From the NCBI GenBank assembly GCA_040755835.1, contig JBFMAB010000107.1:51909-115908 (forward strand): 64,000 bases of DNA. The letters run 5' to 3'. The notes below the pieces were generated by a model. That model was not told the origin of the DNA and did not search any database. It saw only the letters and a program-made list of their open reading frames with translations. The stretch comes from JADLDB01 sp040755835. GTDB lineage: Bacteria > Myxococcota > Myxococcia > Myxococcales > Myxococcaceae. Each line of letters begins with the position of its first letter. The stretch's first letter is position 1. Shown in pieces: positions 17,566 to 26,427 of this stretch. Position numbers and translations under genes: made by a program.

Positions 17566-17718
17566 CGAGGCGCGCCTTGCGCGGACGCGGCGAGTCGTGA
17601 GACGTGAAGCGCTTCACAGACGACTCGGGCGGGGTGTTCTTCGATGAGCAGCGGGCGGCGGACGACAAGCGGGTGGCCTCGGTCGTACCGGACGGCCTAT
17701 TCTGCCTCCGCCTCCCCC

Positions 17719-18747
17719 ATGCCGCTGCGCCTCGCCGAGCTCCAGGACCGATTCCGGGCCGCCGTGCTCGGCTTCGCCATCGGCGACGCGCTGGGTTTCC
17801 CGCTGCGCGGGCTGCCGCCCCCGGCGATGCTGCGCCAGCCCTTCCTCGGCGAGGACTTCGCGGCGCGGCCCCGCGGCGGCTTCCCCAAGGGCCAGTTCAG
17901 CGACGACACCCAGATGCTGCTGGCGGTGGCGGACGCGGTGGCGCGCGAACAGAAGGTGGACGGGCGCGCTGCGGCGCAGCACCTCATGTGGCTGTGGCAG
18001 GAAGGCACCATCCTCCAGCCGCCGCCGTCCGCTACGCAGGCCGCCGAGGCGCTGCTGGCCGGCACCCCGTGGATGAGCGCCGGCGCGCCGCTGGGCGTGT
18101 GCGACGCGTCCAGCCTCTCGCGCGGCGTGGTGGTGGGCCTGTGGAGCGAGCCGAGCCCGCCGCGCCTCGCGCACGACGCGCAGGTGCTGACGGTGGTGAC
18201 GCACAAGGACCCGCTGTGCACCGCCGCGGTGGCCGCCTTCGGGCGCGCGATTCAGCTGGGCCTCGCCGGCGAGCCGCTGTCGCTGCAGGCGTACTGCGAG
18301 CAGTTGTCCCAGGCCGCGGCGCCCGCCTCGCCCGCGCTGGCCGACGAGCTGTACTTCCTGCCGCGCGCCTTCGCGTGGGAGCCCGAGCGCGCGCTGGCCG
18401 CGCTGCGCCGCGTGGGCGTGCCGCCGTCGCAGTACGACTTCGACAACGGGCTGCCGTCGCACGTGACGCCGGTGCTGCTGACGGCGCTGTACGCGGTGCT
18501 GAAGTGCCCGGCGGACTTCCGCGCGGCGCTGGGCCTGGTGCTGCGCTGCGGCGGCGAGGTGGACGTGGCGGCCGGCGTCGCCGGGGCCATCCTCGGCGCG
18601 CAGGCAGGCACCGACGCGATGCCCGCGCGCCTGAAGAAGAACGTCATGTACGCCGAGCACCTGGTGGACGCGGCGGACCAGCTGTTCGACGCGCGCCTGG
18701 CGAAGTCGCCCGCCTACGTGCAGGCCTCGGCGCTCGTGCGCCGCTGA
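17719..18747 (+). CDS. ADP-ribosylglycohydrolase family protein
   Basis: 342 residues from the ATG at 17719; an earlier in-frame ATG would add a low-complexity extension. DraG/ARH-type hydrolases remove ADP-ribose from proteins or small molecules using two magnesium ions. Visible motifs are GFAIGDALGFPLRG near residues 18-31, SDDTQM at 61-66 (metal-binding Asp-Asp-Thr) and GGEVDVAAGVAGAILGAQAG near the end, the second metal site. In classical DraG the last motif reads xxDTDTxxAxxGA; here one residue differs (EVDVAAG), so the metal geometry may be altered. The target is unknown; no ADP-ribosyltransferase is adjacent. Confidence 0.85.
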   Translation: MPLRLAELQDRFRAAVLGFAIGDALGFPLRGLPPPAMLRQPFLGEDFAARPRGGFPKGQFSDDTQMLLAVADAVAREQKVDGRAAAQHLMWLWQEGTILQPPPSATQAAEALLAGTPWMSAGAPLGVCDASSLSRGVVVGLWSEPSPPRLAHDAQVLTVVTHKDPLCTAAVAAFGRAIQLGLAGEPLSLQAYCEQLSQAAAPASPALADELYFLPRAFAWEPERALAALRRVGVPPSQYDFDNGLPSHVTPVLLTALYAVLKCPADFRAALGLVLRCGGEVDVAAGVAGAILGAQAGTDAMPARLKKNVMYAEHLVDAADQLFDARLAKSPAYVQASALVRR

Positions 18748-18795
18748 ATTCCAAAGCGACGGCTCCGTCGAGGCGTGGCACGCTCCCTGGCCGCC

Positions 18796-19662
18796 ATGCA
18801 CGTCCGCTCTCTCCTGTTCTCCCTGCCGCTGCTCGCCACCGCCTGCGCCCCCACCATCGTCGTGCGGTACGACGTGCCGGCGGCGGTGCACTTCGGCAAC
18901 GCCGTGCAGAACGTGTACGTCGGCTACACGCTGGGCGACCCCGACGTGCTGACGGTGCTCGACCCGTTGTCGGCGCTGGTGCGCACCGCGGTGGCGCCCG
19001 ACGTGGCGCAGCACCTCGAGCAGCAGCTCGTCAACGCGAGGCGCTTCAACGTGACGCTGGGCTGCCAGCCGCCGTGCCCACAGGCGGACACGCGCTTCGA
19101 GGTGGAGATGGACACCAGCAGCGTGCACCGCGGCGAGGTGGAGACGGAGTCCAGCTCGGGCACCGAGACGACGGCCAGCGCCGGCGTGAAGGTGCGCGTG
19201 CTGAACCGGGACGGCTCGTCGCGCTACGAGGCCACGTACACCGGCCGTGCCAGCGCAGGCGTGCCGAGGGCCGGCAGGGCGCAGCCCGACGACGTGCAGC
19301 TGGTGCGCAGCGCGGCCTTCAACGCGGTGGACCAGTTCATCGCGGACCTCGAGCCCAGCGTCGGCCAGGTGTCCTTCGCGCTGGAAGACGACGGCCCGCT
19401 GGAGCCCGGCGTCGCGCTGGCGATGGACGGTGACCTCGACGGCGCGTGGGCGTCCTTTCAGCAGGTGATTCAGCAGGACCCGGGCAACGCGGCGGCGCTG
19501 TACGACCTCGGCGTGGTGATGACGGCGAAGGGCGAGTTGGAGCTGGCGCGCGACGCCTTCGCCGCCGCCGCGCGGCTGGACCCGCAGTACGCGGACGAGG
19601 TGCGGGGCGCCGAGCGGCGCCTGGGCACCCGCGAGGCGATGCGCGCGCAGAACGCGCAGTGA
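18796..19662 (+). CDS. Lipoprotein with C-terminal tetratricopeptide repeats
   Basis: 288 residues. The ATG at 18796 opens a lipoprotein signal ending LLATAC. The middle is a beta-rich domain of unknown type (VRYDVPAAVHFGNAVQNVYV…, RFEVEMDTSSVHRGEVETES). The last 80 residues carry two TPR units (GDLDGAWASFQQVIQQDPGN, AALYDLGVVMTAKGELELARD). It is probably anchored to the envelope as a protein-protein scaffold. The next gene is convergent and only 3 bases away. Confidence 0.8.
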   Translation: MHVRSLLFSLPLLATACAPTIVVRYDVPAAVHFGNAVQNVYVGYTLGDPDVLTVLDPLSALVRTAVAPDVAQHLEQQLVNARRFNVTLGCQPPCPQADTRFEVEMDTSSVHRGEVETESSSGTETTASAGVKVRVLNRDGSSRYEATYTGRASAGVPRAGRAQPDDVQLVRSAAFNAVDQFIADLEPSVGQVSFALEDDGPLEPGVALAMDGDLDGAWASFQQVIQQDPGNAAALYDLGVVMTAKGELELARDAFAAAARLDPQYADEVRGAERRLGTREAMRAQNAQ

Positions 19663-19665
19663 GCG

Positions 19666-20457
19666 TCAGTTCGGCAGCTTGACCTGCGCGGCGTCCACCT
19701 TCAGCACGAGCTGGAGCAGCTGCGCCGCGACCTGCCGCGCCTGCTTCACCTGCTCGGCGTCGCCGCGCTCCTTGCCCTCGGTGTAGATGGCGAGCGGCAG
19801 CCCGGTGAAGCCGATGAGCAGCTCGTACAGCTGCTGCTTGTCCTTCGCCGAGGCCTTCGCGAACTCGGGCGTCTCGTCGAGCGACTGGTTGATGGCGCGG
19901 AACAGCGCCTGGCTCGTCTCGTCGCTCGGCTCCGGGGCGTCGGTGGCGATGGTGAGGTTGCCGATGATGAAGAAGGCGAAGGCGCCCGCGACGTTGTTCT
20001 TCCACGCCTGCGTCTCGGGCTGGCTCTCGAAGGCCTCCTTCGTGGCGGCGGCCAGCTGGGCGATGGCCGCCTTCTCGTCGGGCGTTGAGCCGATGGCGTC
20101 GCCCAGCTGCTTCGGGACGGAGGACTTGCCGGGCTTGAAGACGCCCAGATTCTTCGCGGGTGGCGGCGGCGGCGCCACCTCGAGGCCCGCGGGCGCGGTG
20201 GACTTCTTGCCCTGCTTCGCCTCGCGCTCGGCCTTCTCCACCGCGGCGAGACCGAACTTCTGAATCATCGCCTGGCGCATCATCGCGCGCTGAATGTTCT
20301 GCTGCGTGGAGGTGTAGATGTTCTGGGTGGCCATCGCGAGGCCGAACGAGCCGTACACGGTGCCGTAGCCGGTGTTCCACCCGCCGGCGTTCGAGTTCCA
20401 CGTCTGGGCGAAGGCGGGCACGGCGACGAGCAGGGCGAGGGCGCGGAGCAGGTTCAT
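19666..20457 (-). CDS. Secreted DUF6683-like protein
   Basis: 263 residues with signal peptide MNLLRALALLVAVPAFAQ. The C-terminal half (QAWKNNVAGAFAFFIIGNLT, then long helices ending LLQLVLKVDAAQVKLPN) matches a helical family of unknown function that I associate with DUF6683. A proline-rich linker (APPPPPAK) separates it from a Tyr/Gly-rich start. No catalytic motif is visible. It is convergent with the TPR lipoprotein gene. Confidence 0.65.
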   Translation of the reverse strand: MNLLRALALLVAVPAFAQTWNSNAGGWNTGYGTVYGSFGLAMATQNIYTSTQQNIQRAMMRQAMIQKFGLAAVEKAEREAKQGKKSTAPAGLEVAPPPPPAKNLGVFKPGKSSVPKQLGDAIGSTPDEKAAIAQLAAATKEAFESQPETQAWKNNVAGAFAFFIIGNLTIATDAPEPSDETSQALFRAINQSLDETPEFAKASAKDKQQLYELLIGFTGLPLAIYTEGKERGDAEQVKQARQVAAQLLQLVLKVDAAQVKLPN

Positions 20458-20506
20458 GCGCCAGGGTTGTAGCCGAGACGCCGGGGCGCCGCCTCATCGG
20501 GCGCGC

Positions 20507-21865
20507 TCAGCGCTTCCGGGCCGGCTTGTTCGCCGGCATCTTCGCCGGGCTCGTCGTCGACGTCTTCCGAAGCGGCGCCAGCGCCCTGGCGAAGCACACG
20601 GTGTTCCCGCCGCGCCGCTTGGCCGTGTACATCGCCCGGTCCGCCGCCGCGACGATGGCGTCCACGGTGCGCCCGTGGGCGGGCACCAGGGCGACGCCCA
20701 CGCTGGCGGTGACGCGCAGCTCGAGGCCTTCGATGCGGTACGGCTCCGCCACCGCGGCGATGATGGCCTGCGCCACCCGCTTCGGCACGTTGGTGTTGGC
20801 GGGCTCGCGCAACAGCACGATGAACTCGTCACCACCGAAGCGCGCCACGAGGTCCGTCTGGCGCACGCAGCGCTCGAGGCGCCGCGCCACCGCGCACAAC
20901 AGCTCGTCGCCCACGCCGTGGCCGTGCAGGTCGTTCACCGGCTTGAAGCCGTCGAGGTCGAGGAAGAAGACGGCGGCGGGCTGGAGCGCTCCCGGCTGCA
21001 CCACCTTCTTCAGCGCCGAGAGGAAGGCCGCGCGGTTCGTCAGTTGCGTCAGCATGTCGTGCGTCGCCTGGAAGCGAATCGTCGCCTCGGCGGCGCGGCG
21101 CTCCGTCATGTCGCTGACCAGCGCGACGAAGCCCGTCACGTGGTTGGCCGCGCTGTCCTGCACGCCCGACAGCGTCATCCACACGGGGAAGGTCTCGCCC
21201 GTCTTGTGCCGGCAGGTGCCTTCGCCGGACCAGCGCGTGGAGTGGTCGAGCAGCGCCCACAGGTGCCGCCGCGAGTGGCCGTCGGGGCGCACCAGCATCG
21301 CCGGCGTTCGGCCCACCACCTCCTCGAGCGCGTAGCCGGTGAGCGAGAGGAAGGCCGGGTTGGCCGTGGTGACGCGCCCGTCCACGTCCGCGAGGAGGAT
21401 GCCCTCTGCGGCGCTGCGCACGACGGCGTCCGCCAGCCGCAGGTTGCGCTCGGCCTCGAGGCGCGCGGTGATGTCGCGGTCGACGCCGCGGTACCCCTTG
21501 AAGAGGCCGTGCGCGTCGAAGATGGGCACGCCGCTCGTCTCCAGCACCACCGCGCGGCCGTCCTTGTGCCGGTTGGTGTTGACCAGCCCGCTGAAGGAGC
21601 GCCGGTCCTCCACGACGCGGGCGAACAGCGCGCCCACGCGCCTGGCCTCGGCCGGCGGCATGAAGTCGAACGGCGTCTTCCCCAGCACCTCGTCGGGCGT
21701 GTAGCCGAGCAGCGTGGCGATGCGCGGGCCCACCCAGGTGTAGACGCCGCGCTCGTCCACCTCCCACAACCAGTCGGAGGTGTTCTCGGCCAGCTCCCTG
21801 TAGTGCTGCAGCTCGCGCTCGAGGTGCGCGAGGCGCTCAGCGCTGGCGTGGCGGCCCCGACTCAC
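20507..21865 (-). CDS. PAS-PAS-GGDEF diguanylate cyclase
   Basis: 452 residues from the GTG at 21865. Two PAS sensor domains (about residues 20-130, 'ENTSDWLWEVDERGVYTWVG'; and 140-255, 'AAEGILLADVDGRVTTANPA') precede a GGDEF domain with the intact active site RFGGDEF and an upstream RQTD inhibitory (I) site five residues before it. It should synthesise cyclic di-GMP and be feedback-inhibited. No transmembrane segment, so it senses intracellular cues. A Lys/Pro-rich tail follows. c-di-GMP controls motility and development in myxobacteria; the specific process here is unknown. Confidence 0.93.
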   Translation of the reverse strand: MSRGRHASAERLAHLERELQHYRELAENTSDWLWEVDERGVYTWVGPRIATLLGYTPDEVLGKTPFDFMPPAEARRVGALFARVVEDRRSFSGLVNTNRHKDGRAVVLETSGVPIFDAHGLFKGYRGVDRDITARLEAERNLRLADAVVRSAAEGILLADVDGRVTTANPAFLSLTGYALEEVVGRTPAMLVRPDGHSRRHLWALLDHSTRWSGEGTCRHKTGETFPVWMTLSGVQDSAANHVTGFVALVSDMTERRAAEATIRFQATHDMLTQLTNRAAFLSALKKVVQPGALQPAAVFFLDLDGFKPVNDLHGHGVGDELLCAVARRLERCVRQTDLVARFGGDEFIVLLREPANTNVPKRVAQAIIAAVAEPYRIEGLELRVTASVGVALVPAHGRTVDAIVAAADRAMYTAKRRGGNTVCFARALAPLRKTSTTSPAKMPANKPARKR

Positions 21866-21992
21866 CCCTTCAGCATCACGCCGCGCCGGGCGAAAACGGA
21901 ACGGAATTCGGCTCACCGCGCGGCCTCGGCGTTCCGGCGCGACGGGAAGCCCATTGCGCACCGCCGCCAGACGGGGAGACTCGCGCTTTCCG

Positions 21993-22541
21993 ATGACGGC
22001 GGGCGACGTGCTGGGCGCGGCGGTGCTGGCGGTGGTGGTGGCCGCGCTGGCCTCCATCGTATGGGCGACGCTGCGCCTCGGCATCTCCCCCATGCCCACC
22101 TCGCGCCGGGTGCGCCGCGCGGTGCTGGCGCTGCTGCCCGCCGAGGTGACGGGCGAGGTGCACGAGCTGGGCGCCGGCTGGGGCGGCCTCGCGCTGGCGC
22201 TGGCGGACGCGTGCCCCGACGCGCGCGTCGTCGCCTGGGAGGCGTCGTGGGTGCCGTGGCTCGTGTTCCGCCTGCGCCTCACCCTGCGCCCGCGCACCAA
22301 CCTCGAGCTCCGGCGCGGCGACTTCTTCGAGGCGGACCTGCGCACCGCGCGGCTGGTCGTCTGCTACCTGTGGACCGGCGCGATGACGCGCCTCTCCGGG
22401 AAGTTCGAGGCCGAGCTGCCCGACGGCGCCGTCGTGGTGAGCCACACCTTCGGCCTGCGCGGGTGGACGGCAGAGGAGACGCAGACGGTGGAGGACGTCT
22501 ACCGCACGCCGGTGTACCGCTACGTGGTGCGGCGAAGCTGA
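21993..22541 (+). CDS. Membrane-anchored class I SAM methyltransferase-like protein
   Basis: 182 residues. One N-terminal transmembrane helix (VLGAAVLAVVVAALASIVWA) is followed by a truncated Rossmann methyltransferase core: motif I EVHELGAGWGGLALALA, then DARVVAWEASWVPWLVF and DFFEADLRTARLVVCYLWTG. The fold is complete enough to bind SAM, but the protein is shorter than typical methyltransferases. The substrate is unknown; a lipid or membrane protein is plausible given the anchor. It is convergent with the desaturase gene 4 bases away. Confidence 0.78.
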   Translation: MTAGDVLGAAVLAVVVAALASIVWATLRLGISPMPTSRRVRRAVLALLPAEVTGEVHELGAGWGGLALALADACPDARVVAWEASWVPWLVFRLRLTLRPRTNLELRRGDFFEADLRTARLVVCYLWTGAMTRLSGKFEAELPDGAVVVSHTFGLRGWTAEETQTVEDVYRTPVYRYVVRRS

Positions 22542-22545
22542 CGCC

Positions 22546-23487
22546 TCAAGCGCCGCTGCCGACCGCGCCCAGCTCCTCGGCGGCGGTGTCGCGCGACGCG
22601 CCCACCCAGTCGCGGTCGGGCCCGACGTCCTCGTACACCACCGGCTTGCCGTCGAAGGTGACGCGCTTGCCCGGGTAGATGAAGGCCTTGAACAGGTAGA
22701 CGAGCAGCGACTTCTGCTCGAGGCGCTTGTCGATGGTGGGGGCCACCTCCTCGGCGTGCGCCTGCGGCGTGAGGCTCCAGTGCAGGCCCGGCCGCATGTG
22801 GTGGATGCCATGGAAGCCGTTGTTCAGCGTGAAGAAGTTGAACACCTTCCCCACGAAGTTCCGCGAGTGGTTCACGGGGTGCGTCTCGTCGGTGCCGTCG
22901 TGCTGAAGGAAGTTGACGGTGGTGATGCCCCACACCGCGAAGAGGTGCGGCACGATGACGAAGAGCAGCGCCTTGCGCCAGTCGATGAGGAGCAGCGCCG
23001 CCTTCACCCCCCACACCGCGACGATTTCGATGAGGAGTTGCCGGTTCCACGCCGGGAGGCGCTCCGCCATCAGCTTCTTGTAGCGGTAGTTGCCGGCGGT
23101 GACGCCCGGGCCGACGTGAAAGAAGAAGAGGAGGAGGTTGAGCAGGTTCCAGCGGTAATTCACCTTCGACGTCCGCATCACGTCTTCCCGCTGCTGCATG
23201 AACTTGTGGTGCGAGAGGTTGTGGCCCGGCACGTACTCGCTCACCGGAAAGCCGTAGGAGAGGCTCAGCCACACCTGAAACACCTGGTTCATCCACCGCC
23301 GGGTGAAGACGGGGCAGTGCACCGTGTTGTGCGCGATGACGGCGCAAATCCACGAGCTGATCATGGTCACGGGGACCCAGGCCCACAGGAGCGGGCCGTG
23401 CGGGTCGAGCACCCAGCCTCCGATGCTCAAGGCCGCGAACACGCACATGAAAAACAAGGTCCGCCAATCGGCGCGGTAACGAAGCAT
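22546..23487 (-). CDS. Membrane fatty acid desaturase family protein
   Basis: 313 residues, several transmembrane helices. The three histidine clusters of di-iron membrane desaturases/hydroxylases are present: HNTVH near residue 53, HNLSHH near 88 and FHGIHHMRPG near 235, plus NFLQHDG. The enzyme would insert a double bond or hydroxyl into an acyl chain or carotenoid-like substrate. The gene is divergent from the YjdF-type gene; the 61-base gap contains a candidate promoter for the latter. Confidence 0.88.
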   Translation of the reverse strand: MLRYRADWRTLFFMCVFAALSIGGWVLDPHGPLLWAWVPVTMISSWICAVIAHNTVHCPVFTRRWMNQVFQVWLSLSYGFPVSEYVPGHNLSHHKFMQQREDVMRTSKVNYRWNLLNLLLFFFHVGPGVTAGNYRYKKLMAERLPAWNRQLLIEIVAVWGVKAALLLIDWRKALLFVIVPHLFAVWGITTVNFLQHDGTDETHPVNHSRNFVGKVFNFFTLNNGFHGIHHMRPGLHWSLTPQAHAEEVAPTIDKRLEQKSLLVYLFKAFIYPGKRVTFDGKPVVYEDVGPDRDWVGASRDTAAEELGAVGSGA

Positions 23488-23499
23488 GGCGAGCGCCTT

Positions 23500-23527
23500 T
23501 TGACCCAGCCGAAAGCTCCAGTAAAGC
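23500..23527 (+). promoter_or_regulatory. Candidate promoter for the YjdF-type gene
   Basis: TTGACC (23500-23505), 16 bases, TAAAGC (23522-23527), then a GGAGGGG ribosome site and ATG at 23549. The spacer shares CCGAAAGC with the candidate at 7195-7224 (GCGAAAGC). The -10 match is modest. Confidence 0.35.
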
Positions 23528-23548
23528 CCCGGTCCGGAGGGGTACCGG

Positions 23549-24241
23549 ATGACGCCTGATCTGCATCAACCGCTCGAAGGCACCGCGGCGTGGGCCCGCC
23601 TGCCGCTGGCGCTGGGCGCGGTGCTGGTGCCGGTGCTCGCGGCGACGTTCTTCACCACACCCGAAGGGAAGCTCAACTGGCTGATGGAGACGGGCCCGGG
23701 CCTCGCGGGGATGGTGGCGCTCGTCGTCACCTACCGCCGCTTCCCCTTCACGCGGCTCGTCTACGTGGGCGTCTTCGTCCACGTCCTCATCCTCGTGTAC
23801 GGCGGCTTCTACACGTACGCGAAGGCGCCGCTCGGCGAGTGGATGAAGGCGGCGTTCGGCTTCGAGCGGAACAACTACGACAAGATTGGCCACTTCGCGT
23901 TCGGCTTCTTCCCGCTCTTCATCCTGCGCGAGGTGCTGTTGCGCGTGACGGCGCTCACGAAGGGCGGCTGGCTCAACTTCATCCTCGTCAACGTCATCCT
24001 CGGGTGGGCCGCGCTGTACGAATTCATCGAGTGGTGGAGCGCCGTACTGATGGACCCGCAAGGCGGCGACACGTTCCTCGGTACCCAGGGCTACGTCTGG
24101 GACGCGCAGAGCGACATGCTGTTCGCCGGCATCGGCGCGTGCGTCGCGCTGTACGCCTTCGGGTGGCTGCACGACCGCGCGCTCGCGAAGCTGTTCGCCT
24201 CGGTGCCGGCGCGCGGCGCGGTGGGCGCTACGGCCCGGTGA
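23549..24241 (+). CDS. YjdF/DUF2238 family inner-membrane protein
   Basis: 230 residues, about six transmembrane helices. Family signatures are GGFYTYAKAPLG, YDKIGHFAFGFFPLFILREV, LYEFIEWWSAVL and TQGYVWDAQSDMLFAGIGAC. Function in all species is unknown; conserved His, Asp and Glu residues in the membrane suggest an enzyme or transporter. It is preceded by a good GGAGGGG site and overlaps the convergent lipoprotein gene by 14 bases at the 3' end. Confidence 0.9.
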   Translation: MTPDLHQPLEGTAAWARLPLALGAVLVPVLAATFFTTPEGKLNWLMETGPGLAGMVALVVTYRRFPFTRLVYVGVFVHVLILVYGGFYTYAKAPLGEWMKAAFGFERNNYDKIGHFAFGFFPLFILREVLLRVTALTKGGWLNFILVNVILGWAALYEFIEWWSAVLMDPQGGDTFLGTQGYVWDAQSDMLFAGIGACVALYAFGWLHDRALAKLFASVPARGAVGATAR

Positions 24242-24731
24242 CGGTGATGGGCACGTCCGTCGAGTCGTTGCCGCGCGTGTAGCGCAGGGCGCCCCTGCCG
24301 GGCTTCTTGCCGCGCAGCCACAGCGTGGACTCACGGATGGTGACGTCGCTGCCGTCCTTCCACTCGTCGCGCTTCACGGCGGGGTTCCAGTACGCGTCGA
24401 CGACACCGCCCTCCACCAGCAGCTCGACGGGCGAGGCCTCGTCGACGCGCAGCTCCACCACGTCGCCCACCTTCATCCCGATGGCGGGGGTTTCGTGCAA
24501 GAGCGGCGCGACGTAGCCCGTGGGCGGCTCCCAGGCGCGGCGCACGCCGGCGGCCACCTCTTCCTCGTACGCGTCGCGGGTGATGACTTCCTGCGGCGCG
24601 TCCGGCGAGCGCTTCGTCACGTCGGCCGCGAAGACGCGGCGGTACTCCCCGCGGTCGACGGGCTTGAAGCCCGCGCAGGAGGAGACGGCCGCCGCCGCTG
24701 CCAGGAGGACCAGTCCGTGCCGGGAGTGCAT
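24228..24731 (-). CDS. Lipoprotein, unknown function
   Basis: 167 residues from the ATG at 24731. Signal with lipobox VSSCAG, then a beta-rich domain (VGDVVELRVDEASPVELLVE; ESTLWLRGKKPGRGALRYTR) ending DVPITVTGP, suggesting an Ig-like sandwich. No family was recognised. It is transcribed from the same strand as the TPR lipoprotein upstream, 32 bases away, so the three lipoprotein genes from 26001 down to 24228 may be one operon. Confidence 0.72.
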   Translation of the reverse strand: MHSRHGLVLLAAAAAVSSCAGFKPVDRGEYRRVFAADVTKRSPDAPQEVITRDAYEEEVAAGVRRAWEPPTGYVAPLLHETPAIGMKVGDVVELRVDEASPVELLVEGGVVDAYWNPAVKRDEWKDGSDVTIRESTLWLRGKKPGRGALRYTRGNDSTDVPITVTGP

Positions 24732-24763
24732 TCGCGGGAGCATAGTGCGCCCGGGCGCGCCAC

Positions 24764-25771
24764 TCACAGGCTGCCTTCCCCCTGCGGCTGCGGGGCGGCG
24801 TGCGAGGACTCGGCGGGCATCGTCGCCTCCTTCGCGGCCTCCTCGGCGGTGCCGCCGGCGGCCTCCACCGAGGTCTTCGCCTTCACGATGGGCTCGGCCT
24901 CGCCCTCACTGCCCGGGCGGCCCGCGTACGGCACCAGGTCGTGGTCGAAGGCGCTGAAGGCGTCGCCCACCTTCTTCGGCGTCGTCGCGCGGAGCCGCGC
25001 CCGCACGCGGGCGATGGAGTCCTGCACCACCGACGGGCTGGGGTGCGTCTTCAACGCCTCCACCCACAGCTCGATGGCGCGCTCCGGGTCGCCGGCGTCG
25101 GCCTTGAGGCGGCCCAGCTCGAAGAGCGCGTGCGCCTTCAGCCTGGAGTCGGGGAAGCGCTCGATGACGTCGGCGAAGGCGCGCTGCGCCTCGGCCTTGC
25201 GGCCGTCCATCATCGACAGCGCCTGCGCGCGCAGGAAGAGCGCGTCGGCGACGAAGGCGCTGGCAGCGAACTTCTCGGCCAGCTTGCCGGCCTCGAGCTG
25301 GCACTGCTCGTAGTCCTGCAGCTCGAAGTACATTTCCGCCACCTGGTAGGTGAGCTCGGCGGAGGTGGGCGGGTTGCGCGCCAGCGCGGCGGTCAACTCG
25401 GCGATGGCGCCGCGCAAGTCGCGGAAGTGGTGGCGGAGCAGCTCCGCGAGGTGCACGCGGCCCTCGAGCGTCTCCGGCGCCTCGGGGCACACGGTGATGA
25501 GCTCGCGGTACACCTCCACCGCGCGCCGCTCGTCGCCCAGCTCGAAGGCGTAGACGTCGGCCGCGCCGCGGAGCGCCCGCGCCCGGTACACGGCGGCCTC
25601 GGGCGAGGTGTCGCGCTCGAGCGCGTCGAGGGCCTTCTTGAAGTCGGCCAGCGCGTCCTGCGGGCGGTGCTCGTAGAGCGCGGTGCGCGCGCGCTCCAGG
25701 TACGCCGGCGCGTCCTGCTTCTTGCAGCCCGTCAGCGCGAGGAGCGCCGCCGCGGCGAGCACCCACTTCAT
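24764..25771 (-). CDS. TPR lipoprotein
   Basis: 335 residues. Lipoprotein signal MKWVLAAAALLALTGCKK, then about six tetratricopeptide units covering most of the chain (ALADFKKALDALERD, AELTYQVAEMYFELQDYEQC, ALFELGRLKADAGDPERAIE), in the style of YbgF/BamD-like envelope scaffolds. The C-terminus is low-complexity. Its ATG overlaps the stop of the upstream Cys-rich lipoprotein gene (ATGA), indicating coupling. Confidence 0.83.
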   Translation of the reverse strand: MKWVLAAAALLALTGCKKQDAPAYLERARTALYEHRPQDALADFKKALDALERDTSPEAAVYRARALRGAADVYAFELGDERRAVEVYRELITVCPEAPETLEGRVHLAELLRHHFRDLRGAIAELTAALARNPPTSAELTYQVAEMYFELQDYEQCQLEAGKLAEKFAASAFVADALFLRAQALSMMDGRKAEAQRAFADVIERFPDSRLKAHALFELGRLKADAGDPERAIELWVEALKTHPSPSVVQDSIARVRARLRATTPKKVGDAFSAFDHDLVPYAGRPGSEGEAEPIVKAKTSVEAAGGTAEEAAKEATMPAESSHAAPQPQGEGSL

Positions 25772-26001
25772 GGACAGGCCTCCGGGACGAAGCGCACGCA
25801 GCGGCGGTCGACGCAGTCGACGCAGTCGCGCAAGCGGTCCTCGGTGCTGCCACACAGCAGGGTGGCCGACGGGCGCATGCAGTCGGACGAGGTGACGCAC
25901 ACCGCGGCGCCGCCGTCGGGCGTCAGCTGGGGCACCTCCACCGGACATGGCCGGTTGCAGGCCGCGGCGCCGAGCGCGAGGAGGACGAGGAGAGCCCGCA
26001 T
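25768..26001 (-). CDS. Small cysteine-rich lipoprotein
   Basis: 77 residues from the ATG at 26001. Lipobox LGAAACN, then eight further cysteines in a short mature part (RPCPVEV, AVCVTSSDCM, LLCGSTE, RDCVDCVDRRCV), resembling the small disulphide-knotted domains on myxobacterial surface proteins. It overlaps the TPR lipoprotein gene by four bases (ATGA). Too short for any domain call; the clear signal and coupling support it as a gene. Confidence 0.7.
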   Translation of the reverse strand: MRALLVLLALGAAACNRPCPVEVPQLTPDGGAAVCVTSSDCMRPSATLLCGSTEDRLRDCVDCVDRRCVRFVPEACP

Positions 26002-26427
26002 GGTCGTCGGGCCGCGTAGCACGAAACGCCGCGAATCCGCACGCCGGGGGCAGCGGCTTTCTTCTTCTTGCGGGGCGAGCGCTGGCTGACGATGACGACG
26101 CCGCCGCGCTGCTCGCCGCCGGGGGAGAGGCAGCCGCAGGCGCCCGACTGGAGGAGCGACGCCGTGGCCTCGAAGGCGCCCTGGCCGCGCAGGGACACGG
26201 ACTCCTTCGCGTCGCCCACCTCGCAGCGTTGAGGAAGTCGGCGGGGGCGGGGTGGCCACGGCGAGGACCGGGAGGACAGCGCATGGCCGGGACTTCGTGC
26301 CTCCGGGACGCTTCGGTCGAGGCGGGCGGCGTTGCACGTCACCTCGGACGCCGCCTCCGGGCGCCGGCGGTGCGCACGGTGCCCGACGGCTTCGCCGCCG
26401 CCGCTCCTCGAGGCGAGCCGTACCGCC
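26002..26427 (-). pseudogene. Gap with a frame-disrupted secreted-protein relic
   Basis: On the minus strand about 26235-26035 reads RCEVGDAKESVSLRGQGAFE then TASLLQSGACGCLSPGGEQR with coding-type codon use. Immediately upstream, in a different frame, about 26300-26238 gives a signal-like CAVLPVLAVATPPPPTSS. A single frameshift near 26236 would join them into a secreted protein. There is no good start codon and the 3' end runs on into the next gene. The rest of the 426-base gap shows nothing. Confidence 0.35.
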
